Below are positions 18,900 through 27,889 of a DNA stretch of 64,000 nt, piece after piece. Both the position numbers and the translations under genes were made by a program. Source of the stretch: Paracoccus sp. MBLB3053 (GTDB lineage Bacteria; Pseudomonadota; Alphaproteobacteria; Rhodobacterales; Rhodobacteraceae); assembly GCF_031822435.1 (NCBI RefSeq), contig NZ_JAVQLW010000004.1, positions 62,001 through 126,000 on the forward strand, read 5' to 3'. Position 1 is the stretch's first letter. Every line of letters starts with the position of its first letter. The notes beneath the pieces were generated by a model. The model was not told where the DNA came from, searched no databases, and worked only from the letters and a program-made list of their open reading frames with translations.

Positions 18900-20972
18900 T
18901 TATGCCGCACCGAGCTTGATCTGGATGTTCAGCCATTCGTCGATATAGGCCACATCGCCGGGCGGGATGACGGTGGTTGAATCGAGCTGGTCGATGATCG
19001 CGGGACCCTTGATGGTGACGCCTGCGGGCAGCGTCTCGCGGTCATAAAGCTGGGTGATCATGGCGGCGGGATGGTCGTGGAACCAGGCCTCGCGGCTGCC
19101 TTTGGGCACCGCCTTCGCGTTCGGGTCGATTGCGACCTTGGGGAAGGAGGGCTTTGGCGTCACGCCAATGGCACGCACGGTCAGGCGGTAGATCTCGACC
19201 GGGAAATCCTCGCGGCGGAAGTTATGGGCCTTTTCATATTCGTTATGGAAGATGGCCAAAGCCTCATCCATCGTGGTGATCTGGCCCGGAACCGGAACCG
19301 CCAGCGAGCGCCATTGACCCCGATAGCGCATGTCGACGAAACGCTGGAAAGTCATGTCTCCCTCGGCGACGCCATCGCGTTGCAACCGGTCGCGTCCCTC
19401 AAGTTCGAGTTTCCCGAAGGCCGCCTCGACATCGGTGGGCTCGGCCGAGGCTGCATCCTCGAAATACATCTGGGTGACGTCATGCTGGACATCGACCAGC
19501 ATGCAGCCCACTGCCGAGGTCACGCCGGGATTGGGCGGAACGATCACCACCGGGATATTGAGTTCGCGGGCAATATCAACACCATGCAGCGGTCCGGCCC
19601 CTCCGAAGGCGACCAGCGCGAAATCGCGCGGATCATGGCCTCGGGCGATCGAGATCAGGCGCACGGCATCGGCCATATTCGCATTGGCAACACGAAGCGT
19701 GGCCAGCGATGCCTCGACCAGATCGAGATCCAGCGGCTTGGCGATCTTCTGCATTGCCCCAAGCGCCGCCTCGCGGTTCAGGGATTTCTTGCCACCGGCC
19801 AGGGTCGTGCCGACGCGCCCCAGAATGATATTCGCGTCGGTATTGGTCGGCTCGCTCCCGCCCGCCGCATAGCAGGCCGGTCCCGGCACCGAACCGGCCG
19901 ATTGCGGGCCGTTACGCAGCGATCCGGCCTTGTCGAGCCAGGAAATCGAGCCGCCGCCCGCGCCGATGGTCAGCACCTCGATCGAGGGGAAACAGATCGG
20001 ATGGCCCCAATCCACCTCCCATTTGTCGGTCATGCGCAGATGACCGTTCTCGGCCAGCGAGATATCCGCCGAGGTGCCCCCCATATCGAGGCCGATGGAG
20101 TTCCGATAGCCGCAGAGTTCGGCGAAATATTTGCTGGCAATCGCCCCGGCGGCGATGCCCGAAGCCGCAAGGCGCGCGGCATATTTCTCGGCGGTCGCCG
20201 GCGTCATCACCCCGCCGCCCGAATGCAGCAGCAACACATCGGCCTGATAGCCGGCCTCGGTCGTCCGGCGGTCGATGTCGCGCGCATAGGGACGGATGAT
20301 CGGGGCGAGAATCGTATTCGCCACGGTGGTCGAGAAACGGTCATCCTCGAAGATTTCAGGATGGGTTTCATGCGAGGTCGAGATGGCGATATCCGGCCCC
20401 AGAACCTCGGCCAGAATCTCGGCCATGCGCTGTTCATGCACGCCATTCACATAGGCATTGATGAAGCATACCGCGACGGCATGGACCTGACGCTTTTTCA
20501 GGATGCGCGCGATCTCGCGGGCGCGCTCCTCGTCCAGCGGCTCGATGATCTCGCCCCGGTAGTTGATCCGTTCCCGAACGGCGAAACGGTCGCGGCGGCG
20601 CACATAGGGCGGGGTTCCTTCCTTATAGGCGTCCCACGGGTCCTCGCGGGTGCCCCGGCCGATTTCCAGAACATCCCGGAACCCTTCGGTCGTCACCATG
20701 GCGACCGGCTTGAAATTGCGCGTGATCAGCGCATTGGTCGCGACGGTCGTGCCATGGGTGAAAAGATCGACATCATGCCAGTCGATATTTGCCGCTTCGG
20801 CACCGTTCATGATGGCGTCGATTGGGTTGGCGGTGCTGGGGACTTTCGCCACCGTCTGGTTGCCTTCGGTATCCAGTACGAAAACATCGGTGAATGTTCC
20901 GCCGACATCGATTGCCAGTCGGGCACGCGCATGTTTCAACGTCGGACCAGCGTCCGCTCCGTCCATACTCAT
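18900..20972 (-). CDS. Hydantoinase A/oxoprolinase-type ATP-binding subunit
   Basis: A 690-aa protein. The actin-like ATP-binding signature RLAIDVGGTFTDVFVLD is at residues ~18-34; GLDMGGTSADIS and VAFGGAGPLHGVDIA are further phosphate-binding loops of the HyuA family. It would phosphorylate the amide oxygen and work with HyuB. AGGAA lies 7 bases before the ATG at 20972; an upstream in-frame ATG at 21119 would add 49 low-complexity residues and lacks support. It is the first gene of hyuA-hyuB-amiC-amiR, divergent from the ABC transporter across an 855-base control region. The substrate is a cyclic amide or related compound by context only. Confidence 0.91.
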   Translation of the reverse strand: MSMDGADAGPTLKHARARLAIDVGGTFTDVFVLDTEGNQTVAKVPSTANPIDAIMNGAEAANIDWHDVDLFTHGTTVATNALITRNFKPVAMVTTEGFRDVLEIGRGTREDPWDAYKEGTPPYVRRRDRFAVRERINYRGEIIEPLDEERAREIARILKKRQVHAVAVCFINAYVNGVHEQRMAEILAEVLGPDIAISTSHETHPEIFEDDRFSTTVANTILAPIIRPYARDIDRRTTEAGYQADVLLLHSGGGVMTPATAEKYAARLAASGIAAGAIASKYFAELCGYRNSIGLDMGGTSADISLAENGHLRMTDKWEVDWGHPICFPSIEVLTIGAGGGSISWLDKAGSLRNGPQSAGSVPGPACYAAGGSEPTNTDANIILGRVGTTLAGGKKSLNREAALGAMQKIAKPLDLDLVEASLATLRVANANMADAVRLISIARGHDPRDFALVAFGGAGPLHGVDIARELNIPVVIVPPNPGVTSAVGCMLVDVQHDVTQMYFEDAASAEPTDVEAAFGKLELEGRDRLQRDGVAEGDMTFQRFVDMRYRGQWRSLAVPVPGQITTMDEALAIFHNEYEKAHNFRREDFPVEIYRLTVRAIGVTPKPSFPKVAIDPNAKAVPKGSREAWFHDHPAAMITQLYDRETLPAGVTIKGPAIIDQLDSTTVIPPGDVAYIDEWLNIQIKLGAA

Positions 20973-21827
20973 GATGAGTTTCCTTTCGATCCGCGTCGCG
21001 CAAACCGATGGCAAGGGACGGAAAACGTCCGATGCGGGCATGCGCGACCACGCTGCTGTGAAGTCGTTGGGGGGAGTTGGAGCCGCCGGGTGCTTCGGGC
21101 GCTTGGCGGCGTGATGCATTCGATTCTGAATGCGTAATTTGACAGTAGGGGAAGATTATTCAGATAGGCAAGTGTTTTTTAAAAGGCGGATGCGATTGTT
21201 GAATTTCCCGTATTATTTGAATTAAATCAGCAGCTTGGCGGCGCTAATTCTTTTAGGTGATCGCAAATGGCGGTCTCGGGAACGCCGGAAAGTATGGGCG
21301 GCCGCCGGTTTCGGAAACTGCCCTATTCGGTATAATTCTGCCGGATCGAGGGCAGAAAACCCTGACTGGTCCGATCAAAACCTGCGCGAATTTTACGCGC
21401 AACGGAAACGTCCTGCCTAAACGCTGATCCTTGCCCGGCGCGGCGAGAAGGACGAGGGGTGAAAACTTCGCGCATCGGAAAAATCCTGTTGACCGGTCGG
21501 GTGCCGATGGCGGATGCGACAGGAGAAGGAACGGGCGCAAATCAGCTCTCGTCTGCCAAGCCCGAAACTTCGCTGGCCAATGCGCTGCCGCTTTGATTGC
21601 GGATACCGCCCGGCCAGCAGGCACAACAAGGTGCCATTTCAGCCCAAAATCACTAGGCACAATATCGTGCCGCCAGCAGTGTCGCGCCCACTCTGATCGG
21701 GAAGAGCCGGTGCCGTGACAGGGTTCGTGTCTATTGGGAAAAATATGGCCTTTTCGGGGTTCGGGCCCCGGAAATCAGGCCGACCGGAATGCCGTCTCCA
21801 GAAAAATTTGAAAACAGGGAGTCCACC
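20973..21827. other. Divergent control region between hyuA and the amide ABC transporter
   Basis: Long gene-free stretch. 21130-21240 is AT-rich (TTTTTTAAAAGG; TTTGAATTAAATC) and probably contains the hyuA promoter. 21620-21671 has two palindromes of the same design. The length fits long leaders, as expected where an ANTAR antiterminator acts, but no clear hairpin-plus-U-tract terminator was found by eye. Confidence 0.55.
21620..21671. promoter_or_regulatory. Twin palindromic operator candidates GGCAC-N6-GTGCC
   Basis: GGCAC-AACAAG-GTGCC (21620-21635) and GGCAC-AATATC-GTGCC (21656-21671) are two perfect 5+5 palindromes with centres 36 bases apart, 157 bases before the transporter start. Different spacers with identical arms imply a protein site. 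They resemble NtrC-type GCAC...GTGC sites but are one base shorter. Confidence 0.5.
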
Positions 21828-23078
21828 ATGAAAGACATGCAACGCAGACATTTCCTGGGCCTGGGTGCTGCAGGCCTTCTTGCAACCCCCTTCCTTGCGC
21901 GCCCGGCTCTGGCCGCGGCCGACAAGATCCAGATTGCGGGAATTCACGACGCATCGGGCGGGATCGACATCTATGGACGTCCGATGATCAACTGCCTCAA
22001 CCTCGCGGTGGACAAGCTGAATGCCGCCGGCGGCGTCCTTGGGCGCGAGATCGAACTGGTCAATTATGATCCGCAATCGAATATGCAGCTTTACGCGCAG
22101 TATGCGACCGAGGCGGCGACGCGACAAAGGGCGGCGGTGGTTTTCGGCGGCATCCTCTCGGCCTCGCGCGAGGCGATGCGCCCGGTGCTGGACCGTTACC
22201 GGACGCTGTATTTCTACAGCCTGCTTTACGAAGGCGGTGTCTGCGACCGGAATACCTTCTGCATGGGATCGACCCCGGGACAGACACTTGAAAAATTCAC
22301 CCCCTATGTGATGCAGAAGTTCGGCGGCAAGAAGGTTTACGTACTGGCGGCCGACTACAATTACGGCCAGATCACCACGCGCTGGATCGAGAAATTCGTC
22401 CGGGAGAATGGCGGCGACGTCGTCCGGGCCGATTTCTTCCCGCTCGATGTCAATGATTTCGGCTCGACCATACGCCAGATTCAGGCACAAGCGCCCGATA
22501 TCGTCATGTCGGTTCTGGTGGGCGGCGCCCATAACGCCTTTTACCGCCAATGGCTCGCTTCGGGGATGAAGGACAAGATCCCGATGGCCTCGACGACCTT
22601 CGGCATCGGCAATGAGCAGGTGCTGACCACCTCCGAAGAGCATGACGGGATCATCGTGTCTTATGCCTATTTCGACGGGATCAAGTCGCCGGAAAACGAA
22701 GCGTTCAAGACCGAATATTACGCGAAATTCGGCGACAAGGCCGACGCGATCACCGAAGGCGGCGCAATGACCTATCACGCCGTCAACCTGTGGGCGAAAG
22801 CGGTCGAGATGGCGGGCACGATCGAACGTGACCCGGTGATCGAGGCGCTGGAGACGGGCCTTTCCTTCTCGGGTCCGGCGGGCGTGACCACGATCAACGC
22901 CCAGACCCATCACAACACGCTCGACAGCTATATCGCCGAAGTGCGCGCCAACAACTACGTCGTTCTCGAAAGCTTTTCACAGCAGCCCCCCAGCGACACG
23001 CTGGCGGTCTGCGACCTCGGGGCGAACCCGAATGACGCGACGCAATATGTCGTCGAAGTGCCGGAGATCGCCGGCTAG
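21828..23078 (+). CDS. Urea/short-chain amide ABC transporter substrate-binding protein
   Basis: A 416-aa periplasmic protein with a twin-arginine type leader (MQRRHFLGLGAAGLLATPFL, cleavage near ALAA) and the type I binding fold of the urea/amide (HAAT) subfamily: GGIDIYGRPMINCLNLAVDK, LNAAGGVLGREIELV, FGGILSASREAMRPVLDR and YEGGVCDRNTFCMG. It resembles the AmiC-like sensor encoded on the other strand, consistent with both binding the same compound. The ATG at 21828 has AGGGAG upstream. It begins a five-gene transport operon. Confidence 0.92.
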   Translation: MKDMQRRHFLGLGAAGLLATPFLARPALAAADKIQIAGIHDASGGIDIYGRPMINCLNLAVDKLNAAGGVLGREIELVNYDPQSNMQLYAQYATEAATRQRAAVVFGGILSASREAMRPVLDRYRTLYFYSLLYEGGVCDRNTFCMGSTPGQTLEKFTPYVMQKFGGKKVYVLAADYNYGQITTRWIEKFVRENGGDVVRADFFPLDVNDFGSTIRQIQAQAPDIVMSVLVGGAHNAFYRQWLASGMKDKIPMASTTFGIGNEQVLTTSEEHDGIIVSYAYFDGIKSPENEAFKTEYYAKFGDKADAITEGGAMTYHAVNLWAKAVEMAGTIERDPVIEALETGLSFSGPAGVTTINAQTHHNTLDSYIAEVRANNYVVLESFSQQPPSDTLAVCDLGANPNDATQYVVEVPEIAG

Positions 23079-23090
23079 CGCCTCTGGGCC

Positions 23091-23110
23091 GGAGCGCCGG
23101 TAGGCGCTCC
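23091..23110 (+). promoter_or_regulatory. Hairpin between binding-protein and permease genes
   Basis: GGAGCGCC-GGTA-GGCGCTCC is a perfect 8-bp stem with a tetraloop in the 75-base gap. Such hairpins commonly stabilise the upstream message, so that the binding protein is made in excess over the membrane parts. Confidence 0.65.
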
Positions 23111-23153
23111 TATAGCCGCGCTGAGCCACGCATCCGCAATCGGAGAGCCTTTC

Positions 23154-24020
23154 ATGGACTATGTCGCGATTATCCTTCTTCAGACCACGATCAGCATTGC
23201 CAATCTGGTGCTGATCAGCGCCGGTCTTGCCGTCATCTTCGGCATGATGCGCGTGATCAACTTCGCCCATGGCGAGTTCCTGATGCTGGGCGGTTATACC
23301 GCCGTCATCGCCGCTCAGCATGGCGTGCCGCTGCTGCTGTCCTGCTTCGTGCTGGCACCAATTCTGGTCGGGCTGGTTGGGCTGGTCGTGGAATATCTGG
23401 TGATCCGCCATCTTTACGGGCGGCTGCTGGACACGATGCTGGCCACCTGGGGCGTCAGCCTGATCCTGATCGGTCTTGTCACCGTCAGTTTCGGCAATTC
23501 CGTCTCGGGGATTTCGACGCCCTTTGGCAGCGTCGCCATCGGGCGCTTCACAATCGGCCTTTACGAATTGTTCCTTGTCGCCGTCACCATCGCCTTGGTC
23601 GTCGCCGGATATCTGGTCATGCGCTTCAGCCGGATCGGGCTGATCGCGCGGGCAACGATGCAGGACCGCGAGATGGCTGAAGCGTTGGGGATCAACCAGC
23701 GCGCGGTCTATCGCGCCACCTTCGTCACCGGCGCGGCGCTGAGCGGGTTTGCCGGGGCGTTGATCGCACCAATCGCCGGCGTGGTTCCGACCATCGGCGC
23801 TTCATATCTGGCTAAATGCTTCATCACGGTGATCTCGGGCGGCCCGGCCATTATCGCCGGAACGCTGTCTGCCTCGGGGCTCTTGGGCGGCGTCAATGTG
23901 ATCATGACCTTCCTGTCGACCCCGGTTCTGGCCGAGGTGGCGCTGCTGGCGACGGCGGTCATCCTGCTACGGGTCTTGCCGCAGGGGATCACCAGCAAAT
24001 TCTTCCGGAGATCGCAATGA
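23154..24020 (+). CDS. Amide ABC transporter permease (LivH/UrtB type)
   Basis: A 288-aa membrane protein with about eight hydrophobic helices, starting ILLQTTISIANLVLISAGLA and carrying MMRVINFAHGEFLMLGGYTA, the hallmark of branched-chain-type LivH/UrtB permeases, and EALGINQRAVYRATFVTGAA, the coupling-helix region. GGAG lies 8 bases before the ATG. The stop overlaps the next start (ATGA). Confidence 0.93.
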   Translation: MDYVAIILLQTTISIANLVLISAGLAVIFGMMRVINFAHGEFLMLGGYTAVIAAQHGVPLLLSCFVLAPILVGLVGLVVEYLVIRHLYGRLLDTMLATWGVSLILIGLVTVSFGNSVSGISTPFGSVAIGRFTIGLYELFLVAVTIALVVAGYLVMRFSRIGLIARATMQDREMAEALGINQRAVYRATFVTGAALSGFAGALIAPIAGVVPTIGASYLAKCFITVISGGPAIIAGTLSASGLLGGVNVIMTFLSTPVLAEVALLATAVILLRVLPQGITSKFFRRSQ

Positions 24021-25063
24021 AGTACCCAACCGTGACTTCGGGCCGCCTTGGTATGGCGGCAATGATCCTTGCCGCCGCATGGGCGCTGATCGTTGTGCCA
24101 TCGGGCGGGGACATGACGCTGATCCTGTCTGGCTCGATCTATTGCGCCTTCGCCATCCTCGCGCTTTCACTGGCGCTGATCTGGGGATTTTCCGGCATTC
24201 TCAGCTTTGGCCAGACCGCGTTTTTCGGGATCGGCGGCTATGCCTATGCGGTGCTGGCGCTGAATATCGGCGATACAACCGCCGCGGCGCTGCTCGCGAT
24301 CCTTGTCGCGGCGGCCGTGGCGGCGGCGATCGGCTATTTCATGTTCTGGGGCAGGCTGGGCGATGTCTATCTGGGCGTCATCACCCTTGTCCTGTCGCTG
24401 ATCCTCTATCGCTTCATCAACCAGACCTCGGGCAGCGAATGGAAGATCGGCAAAGCGCCACTTGGCGGGTTCAACGGCATTCCCTCGACCCCGATCCTGA
24501 CCGATCTGCAAGGCGCACCGCTCTGGCCCGAGCAGATCTATGTGCTTTGCGTGCTGGCTTTGATCCTGTCCTATGTCATCTGCCGGTTACTGCTGGCGAC
24601 CGGTTTCGGCCGGGTGGTGGTGGCCCTGCGCGAAAACGAGCTGCGTGCCGAATTGCTCGGCTATGACACCCGGCTTTACAAGCTGGGCGCATTCTGTATC
24701 TCCGGGGGGCTTGCCGGGCTGGCGGGCGTGCTTTTCGCCAATTGCGTCTTTGTCAGTCCGAATATGTTCAGCCTTGCGACGAGTTCGCAATTGCTGGTCT
24801 GGGTGATCGTCGGTGGGCTGGGCACGCTGGCCGGGCCGGTTATCGCATGCTTTCTGCTGCTGGCCTTTTCCAATTGGCTTGGCACGCTGAATGCGGGGGC
24901 ATGGCTGGACCCGAATTTGGTGATGGGGCTGGTACTGACGCTGTTCGTGCTCGTGCTGCCCAAGGGCATCCTGCCCTTGATGCAGGCCGGTTGTGACCGG
25001 CTTCTGGCAGTGGTGCGGCACCGCAGCACCGCCGCCAAGGTCATGGCGCAGGAGGAAATGTGA
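24017..25063 (+). CDS. Amide ABC transporter permease (LivM/UrtC type)
   Basis: A 348-aa membrane protein with multiple helices. LSLALIWGFSGILSFGQTAF followed by FGIGGYAYAVLAL is the LivM/UrtC signature, and AELLGYDTRLYKLGAFCISG holds the coupling region. The ATG overlaps the livH-type stop. It pairs with the preceding permease as a heterodimer. Confidence 0.93.
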   Translation: MKYPTVTSGRLGMAAMILAAAWALIVVPSGGDMTLILSGSIYCAFAILALSLALIWGFSGILSFGQTAFFGIGGYAYAVLALNIGDTTAAALLAILVAAAVAAAIGYFMFWGRLGDVYLGVITLVLSLILYRFINQTSGSEWKIGKAPLGGFNGIPSTPILTDLQGAPLWPEQIYVLCVLALILSYVICRLLLATGFGRVVVALRENELRAELLGYDTRLYKLGAFCISGGLAGLAGVLFANCVFVSPNMFSLATSSQLLVWVIVGGLGTLAGPVIACFLLLAFSNWLGTLNAGAWLDPNLVMGLVLTLFVLVLPKGILPLMQAGCDRLLAVVRHRSTAAKVMAQEEM

Positions 25064-25785
25064 TGGGCGGCAATTACCTGCTGGAGGCCCGCAATCTGAC
25101 CATGCGCTTTGGTGGTGTCGTCGCCGTGCGCGATGTCAGCCTGTCGCTGCGCGAGGGCGAGCTTCATTGCCTGATCGGACCGAATGGTGCCGGAAAATCC
25201 ACGTTCTTCCGCATGCTGTCGGGCCAGCATCGCCCAAGCTCGGGCGAGGTGCTGTTCAATGGCCGGTCGATCATCGGCCAGGGCAGTGCGCGGATCGCCC
25301 GCGCCGGCATGGGCATCAAGACTCAGGTGCCTTCGGTCTTCAATTCGATGACCGTGCGTGAAAACGTGATGTTGGCGGCATCGCGGGAGCTGAGTTCGGT
25401 GCTGGCGAAGAAGCGTTGCGACGAGGTGATGGAGCGCATCGGGATCGGCCATCTTGCCGCGGCAAAGGTCGGTATTCTGGCACATGGGCAACGGCAGCTG
25501 GTCGAGCTAGCCACGGTCATTGCGCCTTCGCCATCGCTGATCCTGCTTGATGAGCCGGCCGCGGGCATGACCGGCGACGAAGTCGATCGGCTGGGCGATC
25601 TGCTGATCGAGCTGGCCCGAAGCTGCTCGGTGATCGTGGTCGAACATGACATGGCGTTCATCCGGCGGATTGCCCGCAGCATCACCGTCTTCAATCAAGG
25701 CTCGGTGCTGATCGAGGGGCCTGCCGATCAAGTCCTGTCGGATCAGCGCGTCCGTGATGTCTATCTGGGTAAGGAGGTGGCGTGA
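25063..25785 (+). CDS. Amide ABC transporter ATPase (LivG/UrtD type)
   Basis: A 240-aa ATPase: Walker A GPNGAGKST (~42-50), Q-loop region TQVPSVFNSMTVREN, signature LAHGQRQLVELA (variant of LSGGQ, as in UrtD proteins) and Walker B LILLDEPAAGM. The ATG at 25063 has GGAGGA six bases upstream; the overlapping GTG at 25060 is less likely. The start overlaps the preceding stop (TGATG). Confidence 0.92.
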   Translation: MGGNYLLEARNLTMRFGGVVAVRDVSLSLREGELHCLIGPNGAGKSTFFRMLSGQHRPSSGEVLFNGRSIIGQGSARIARAGMGIKTQVPSVFNSMTVRENVMLAASRELSSVLAKKRCDEVMERIGIGHLAAAKVGILAHGQRQLVELATVIAPSPSLILLDEPAAGMTGDEVDRLGDLLIELARSCSVIVVEHDMAFIRRIARSITVFNQGSVLIEGPADQVLSDQRVRDVYLGKEVA

Positions 25786-26423
25786 TGCTGGATCTTGTCG
25801 GAGTGCATTCGGGCTATGGCCAGATCCCGATCCTTCGCGACATTACCCTCAATGTCTCCGAGGGCGAATTCGTTGGCATCCTCGGCCATAACGGCATGGG
25901 GAAAACCACGCTGTTGATGACAGTCAGCGGGGCGCTGCCAGCTACCGACGGCCATATTGCGCTGAATGGTAAGGAGATAACCAGCCTGCCAGTACATCAG
26001 CGGGCCAGGATGGGACTGGGCTATGTCAAACAGGGCAGGCGGATTTTCCCACGCCTGACGGTGCGCGAGAACCTGCAGGCGGCCTGTCTGGCAGGCGGCC
26101 AGCCCTTGACGCGGGCCAATGAGATGCTGGCGCTGTTCCCGCGTCTTGTTCCCATTGTCGATCGCCCTGGGGGCGTTCTTTCCGGAGGAGAGCAGCAGAT
26201 CTTGGCGCTGGCCCGCTGTTTGTGCGCCGCGCCGCGTCTAGTGATGCTGGATGAGCCAACCGAAGGGATCCAGCCCTCGATCCGCGAAGAGATCGTTGAG
26301 GCGCTTTTGATGCTGCGTAACCGACTGCGCTTGACGATGCTGCTGGTTGAGCAGAACGAGGCGTTTCTTGGAGCGCTATGCAGCCGCAATTACTGCCTTG
26401 AAAAAGGCCGGCTGGTGGCCTGA
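25785..26423 (+). CDS. Amide ABC transporter ATPase (LivF/UrtE type)
   Basis: A 212-aa ATPase with Walker A GHNGMGKTT, signature LSGGEQQILALARCL and Walker B RLVMLDEPTEGIQPS; the EGIQPS continuation is typical of LivF/UrtE. It is slightly shorter than usual (~230), ending at GRLVA. AAGGAGG precedes the ATG, which overlaps the upstream stop. It completes the importer; the substrate is probably what HyuAB hydrolyses (inference). Confidence 0.92.
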   Translation: MLDLVGVHSGYGQIPILRDITLNVSEGEFVGILGHNGMGKTTLLMTVSGALPATDGHIALNGKEITSLPVHQRARMGLGYVKQGRRIFPRLTVRENLQAACLAGGQPLTRANEMLALFPRLVPIVDRPGGVLSGGEQQILALARCLCAAPRLVMLDEPTEGIQPSIREEIVEALLMLRNRLRLTMLLVEQNEAFLGALCSRNYCLEKGRLVA

Positions 26424-26525
26424 CCGATGGTGCCGAACCATGCTGTCATCAAGGTCTTCTGCTTCGTGCCTGACCGACAGCTTTACAGCACGCGGCACCG
26501 CAGCATTGATGAAGGGTTAGCGGCC

Positions 26526-26608
26526 GGTATGGGCCGGCCCGTCCTAGCGGCAGGGCAGGAAGCTCACCTCAGCCAATTGCTGTGACCGCGGCATGTTGCT
26601 CGGAGCCC
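26526..26608 (+). repeat. Dispersed repeat family R1, copy 4
   Basis: TATGGGCCGGCCCGTCCTAG, then GCAGGAAGCTC, AGCCAATTGCTG and GGCATGTTGCTCGGAGCCC. Over ~80 bases it is the closest match to copy 1. It lies in the 335-base gap after the transporter; the rest of 26424-26758 shows no gene. Confidence 0.78.
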
Positions 26609-26758
26609 ATCGCCGACATCTGATCTGGCCGCAGCATGGCCGACTTGTGTGTCGGCCCAGCAGAAGTCCCGACCCTTCACCGCGCCGAGAAGGACCGCCC
26701 TGATTACTGCAAGGCGGCACTGGTGAAGCTGTCTGGATTTGCCTTGTGAACCGGCGAT

Positions 26759-27391
26759 CTACCACAGCTTAACAGGGGCTGCTCGGACTGGCTCTTCCAT
26801 GAGGTCGTTGAGTGTCTTCATACTGAAGAACTGGTGGCAGATTTCGGGAAGTTTAGCCCTTTCCTGAATCTGCATTTGCATTTGCCGCGCAAGGAAGTTG
26901 CCCTCCTTTTGCAGTTCCGAAAGTTGATCCTCCTCTTTGAACCGTTCGACTGAATGGAAATCATATGATTTTTGTAGCTCATCCATCTCCTTTTGATACT
27001 CCGTATCCGTAACCTCAGCGCATTCGGGAGTTTCTTGCTCGCCAATCTGCTGGGCGGCATTAGCTGAAATGCAGCTCCTCCTGCGCTCCGTCAATTCGGT
27101 CATCTTGGCCGCCCTTGAAGCCAGAATACCATTTCTGGTTTCGATTTCTCTTTGGGTGTCGTCCTCTTGCAGCCTGTTTTTCTTAAGGCCCTCGATCGCT
27201 TTTTCGTAGCTTCCGATCATGAAATCGTCGGACCGGTCGAGAACATAGCAGGCCGGATAAGCAAAGAAGTCAACAAGGGGCGCCATTGTCGCCGTTACGA
27301 CGAGGGTGATGATGGCACCAACGGTTAGCCCTGAGGCGAAGCCCCGCCCCTCGCCATCACCAGCCGAACCGCCATTCCCATTATCGGACAA
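26759..27391 (-). CDS. Unknown protein with one membrane segment and coiled coil
   Basis: Not recognised. The 210 residues begin with a Gly/Asp-rich cytoplasmic head, then one transmembrane helix (SGLTVGAIITLVVTATMA, ~20-40), then a long charged coiled coil (YEKAIEGLKKNRLQEDDTQR; EEDQLSELQKEGNFLARQMQ) and four cysteines (C48, C103, C124, C195). The composition argues for a real membrane-anchored protein: hydrophobic and heptad patterns are coherent and codon positions look coding. It is divergent from another single-helix unknown at 27890, suggesting a pair or an accessory island. Function is not inferable. Confidence 0.6.
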   Translation of the reverse strand: MSDNGNGGSAGDGEGRGFASGLTVGAIITLVVTATMAPLVDFFAYPACYVLDRSDDFMIGSYEKAIEGLKKNRLQEDDTQREIETRNGILASRAAKMTELTERRRSCISANAAQQIGEQETPECAEVTDTEYQKEMDELQKSYDFHSVERFKEEDQLSELQKEGNFLARQMQMQIQERAKLPEICHQFFSMKTLNDLMEEPVRAAPVKLW

Positions 27392-27889
27392 AACACACCC
27401 TCCTGAGGCCGTGCCAAAAGGCTGCTTGTCTATGGACCGTCCGTCAAAGAATATTTCGGGCTTGAGGACGCCTTTGCCCGCCTTCGAGGGCGCAGCTCGT
27501 GACGAACTTCAAATCCGTGGCCAAGGTGGAGAACCGGATTTTCTTACTGATCGACGAAGGCGGCTTCGTCCGCACCGATGAGGAACGGTTCCACGCCCAG
27601 CAGTGAAACAGGGGAGCGGGTCCGCCAGATAGACCAGACCAACCCGCTCCATCGTCACCAGATCGTCCGGCCGAAACGTTTCGATGCGCGCAGGGTCTCA
27701 TTGCGCGCGACCGCGCCGGGGTGGCAGTGATGCCACCGGAGATGTTGCAGGCGTGCACGAGGCTGAAATCCGCCCCCGGCTTATCTAATCGAATTACACT
27801 AACGCGCTGTCATGTAACGGATAAAGACTAGTTCTATCGGAAGCGCTCCGTGCTATGGTTTTATTCTCATATAGCCGTTGCGAGGACAG
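27392..27889. other. Gap between two divergent unknown genes
   Basis: It holds the 5' sides of both unknown genes. 27480-27606 has a short open plus frame ending in TGA and 27604-27700 a short open minus frame (PDDLVTMERVGLVYLADPL); both look like gene scraps without recognisable identity. 27770-27880 is AT-richer and is the likely promoter zone of the plus-strand gene. Confidence 0.45.

Noticed and set aside
16779..20972. Acetone or acetophenone carboxylase instead of a hydantoinase-type enzyme
   Set aside because: HyuA/HyuB families include these, but no gamma or other carboxylase subunit is present and the amide-type regulator and importer favour an amide substrate. Not fully excluded.
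19071..21137. Long plus-strand open frame opposite hyuA
   Set aside because: Arg/His/Gly-rich shadow of HyuA, without recognisable motifs.
21656..21671. Possible sigma54 (-24/-12) promoter within the GGCAC palindromes
   Set aside because: The GG to GC spacing is 11 bases instead of the required 10, and the sequence is better explained as a palindrome.
27604..27700. Short minus-strand frame reading PDDLVTMERVGLVYLADPL
   Set aside because: Too short to identify and lacking start and ends; kept only as an unexplained scrap.
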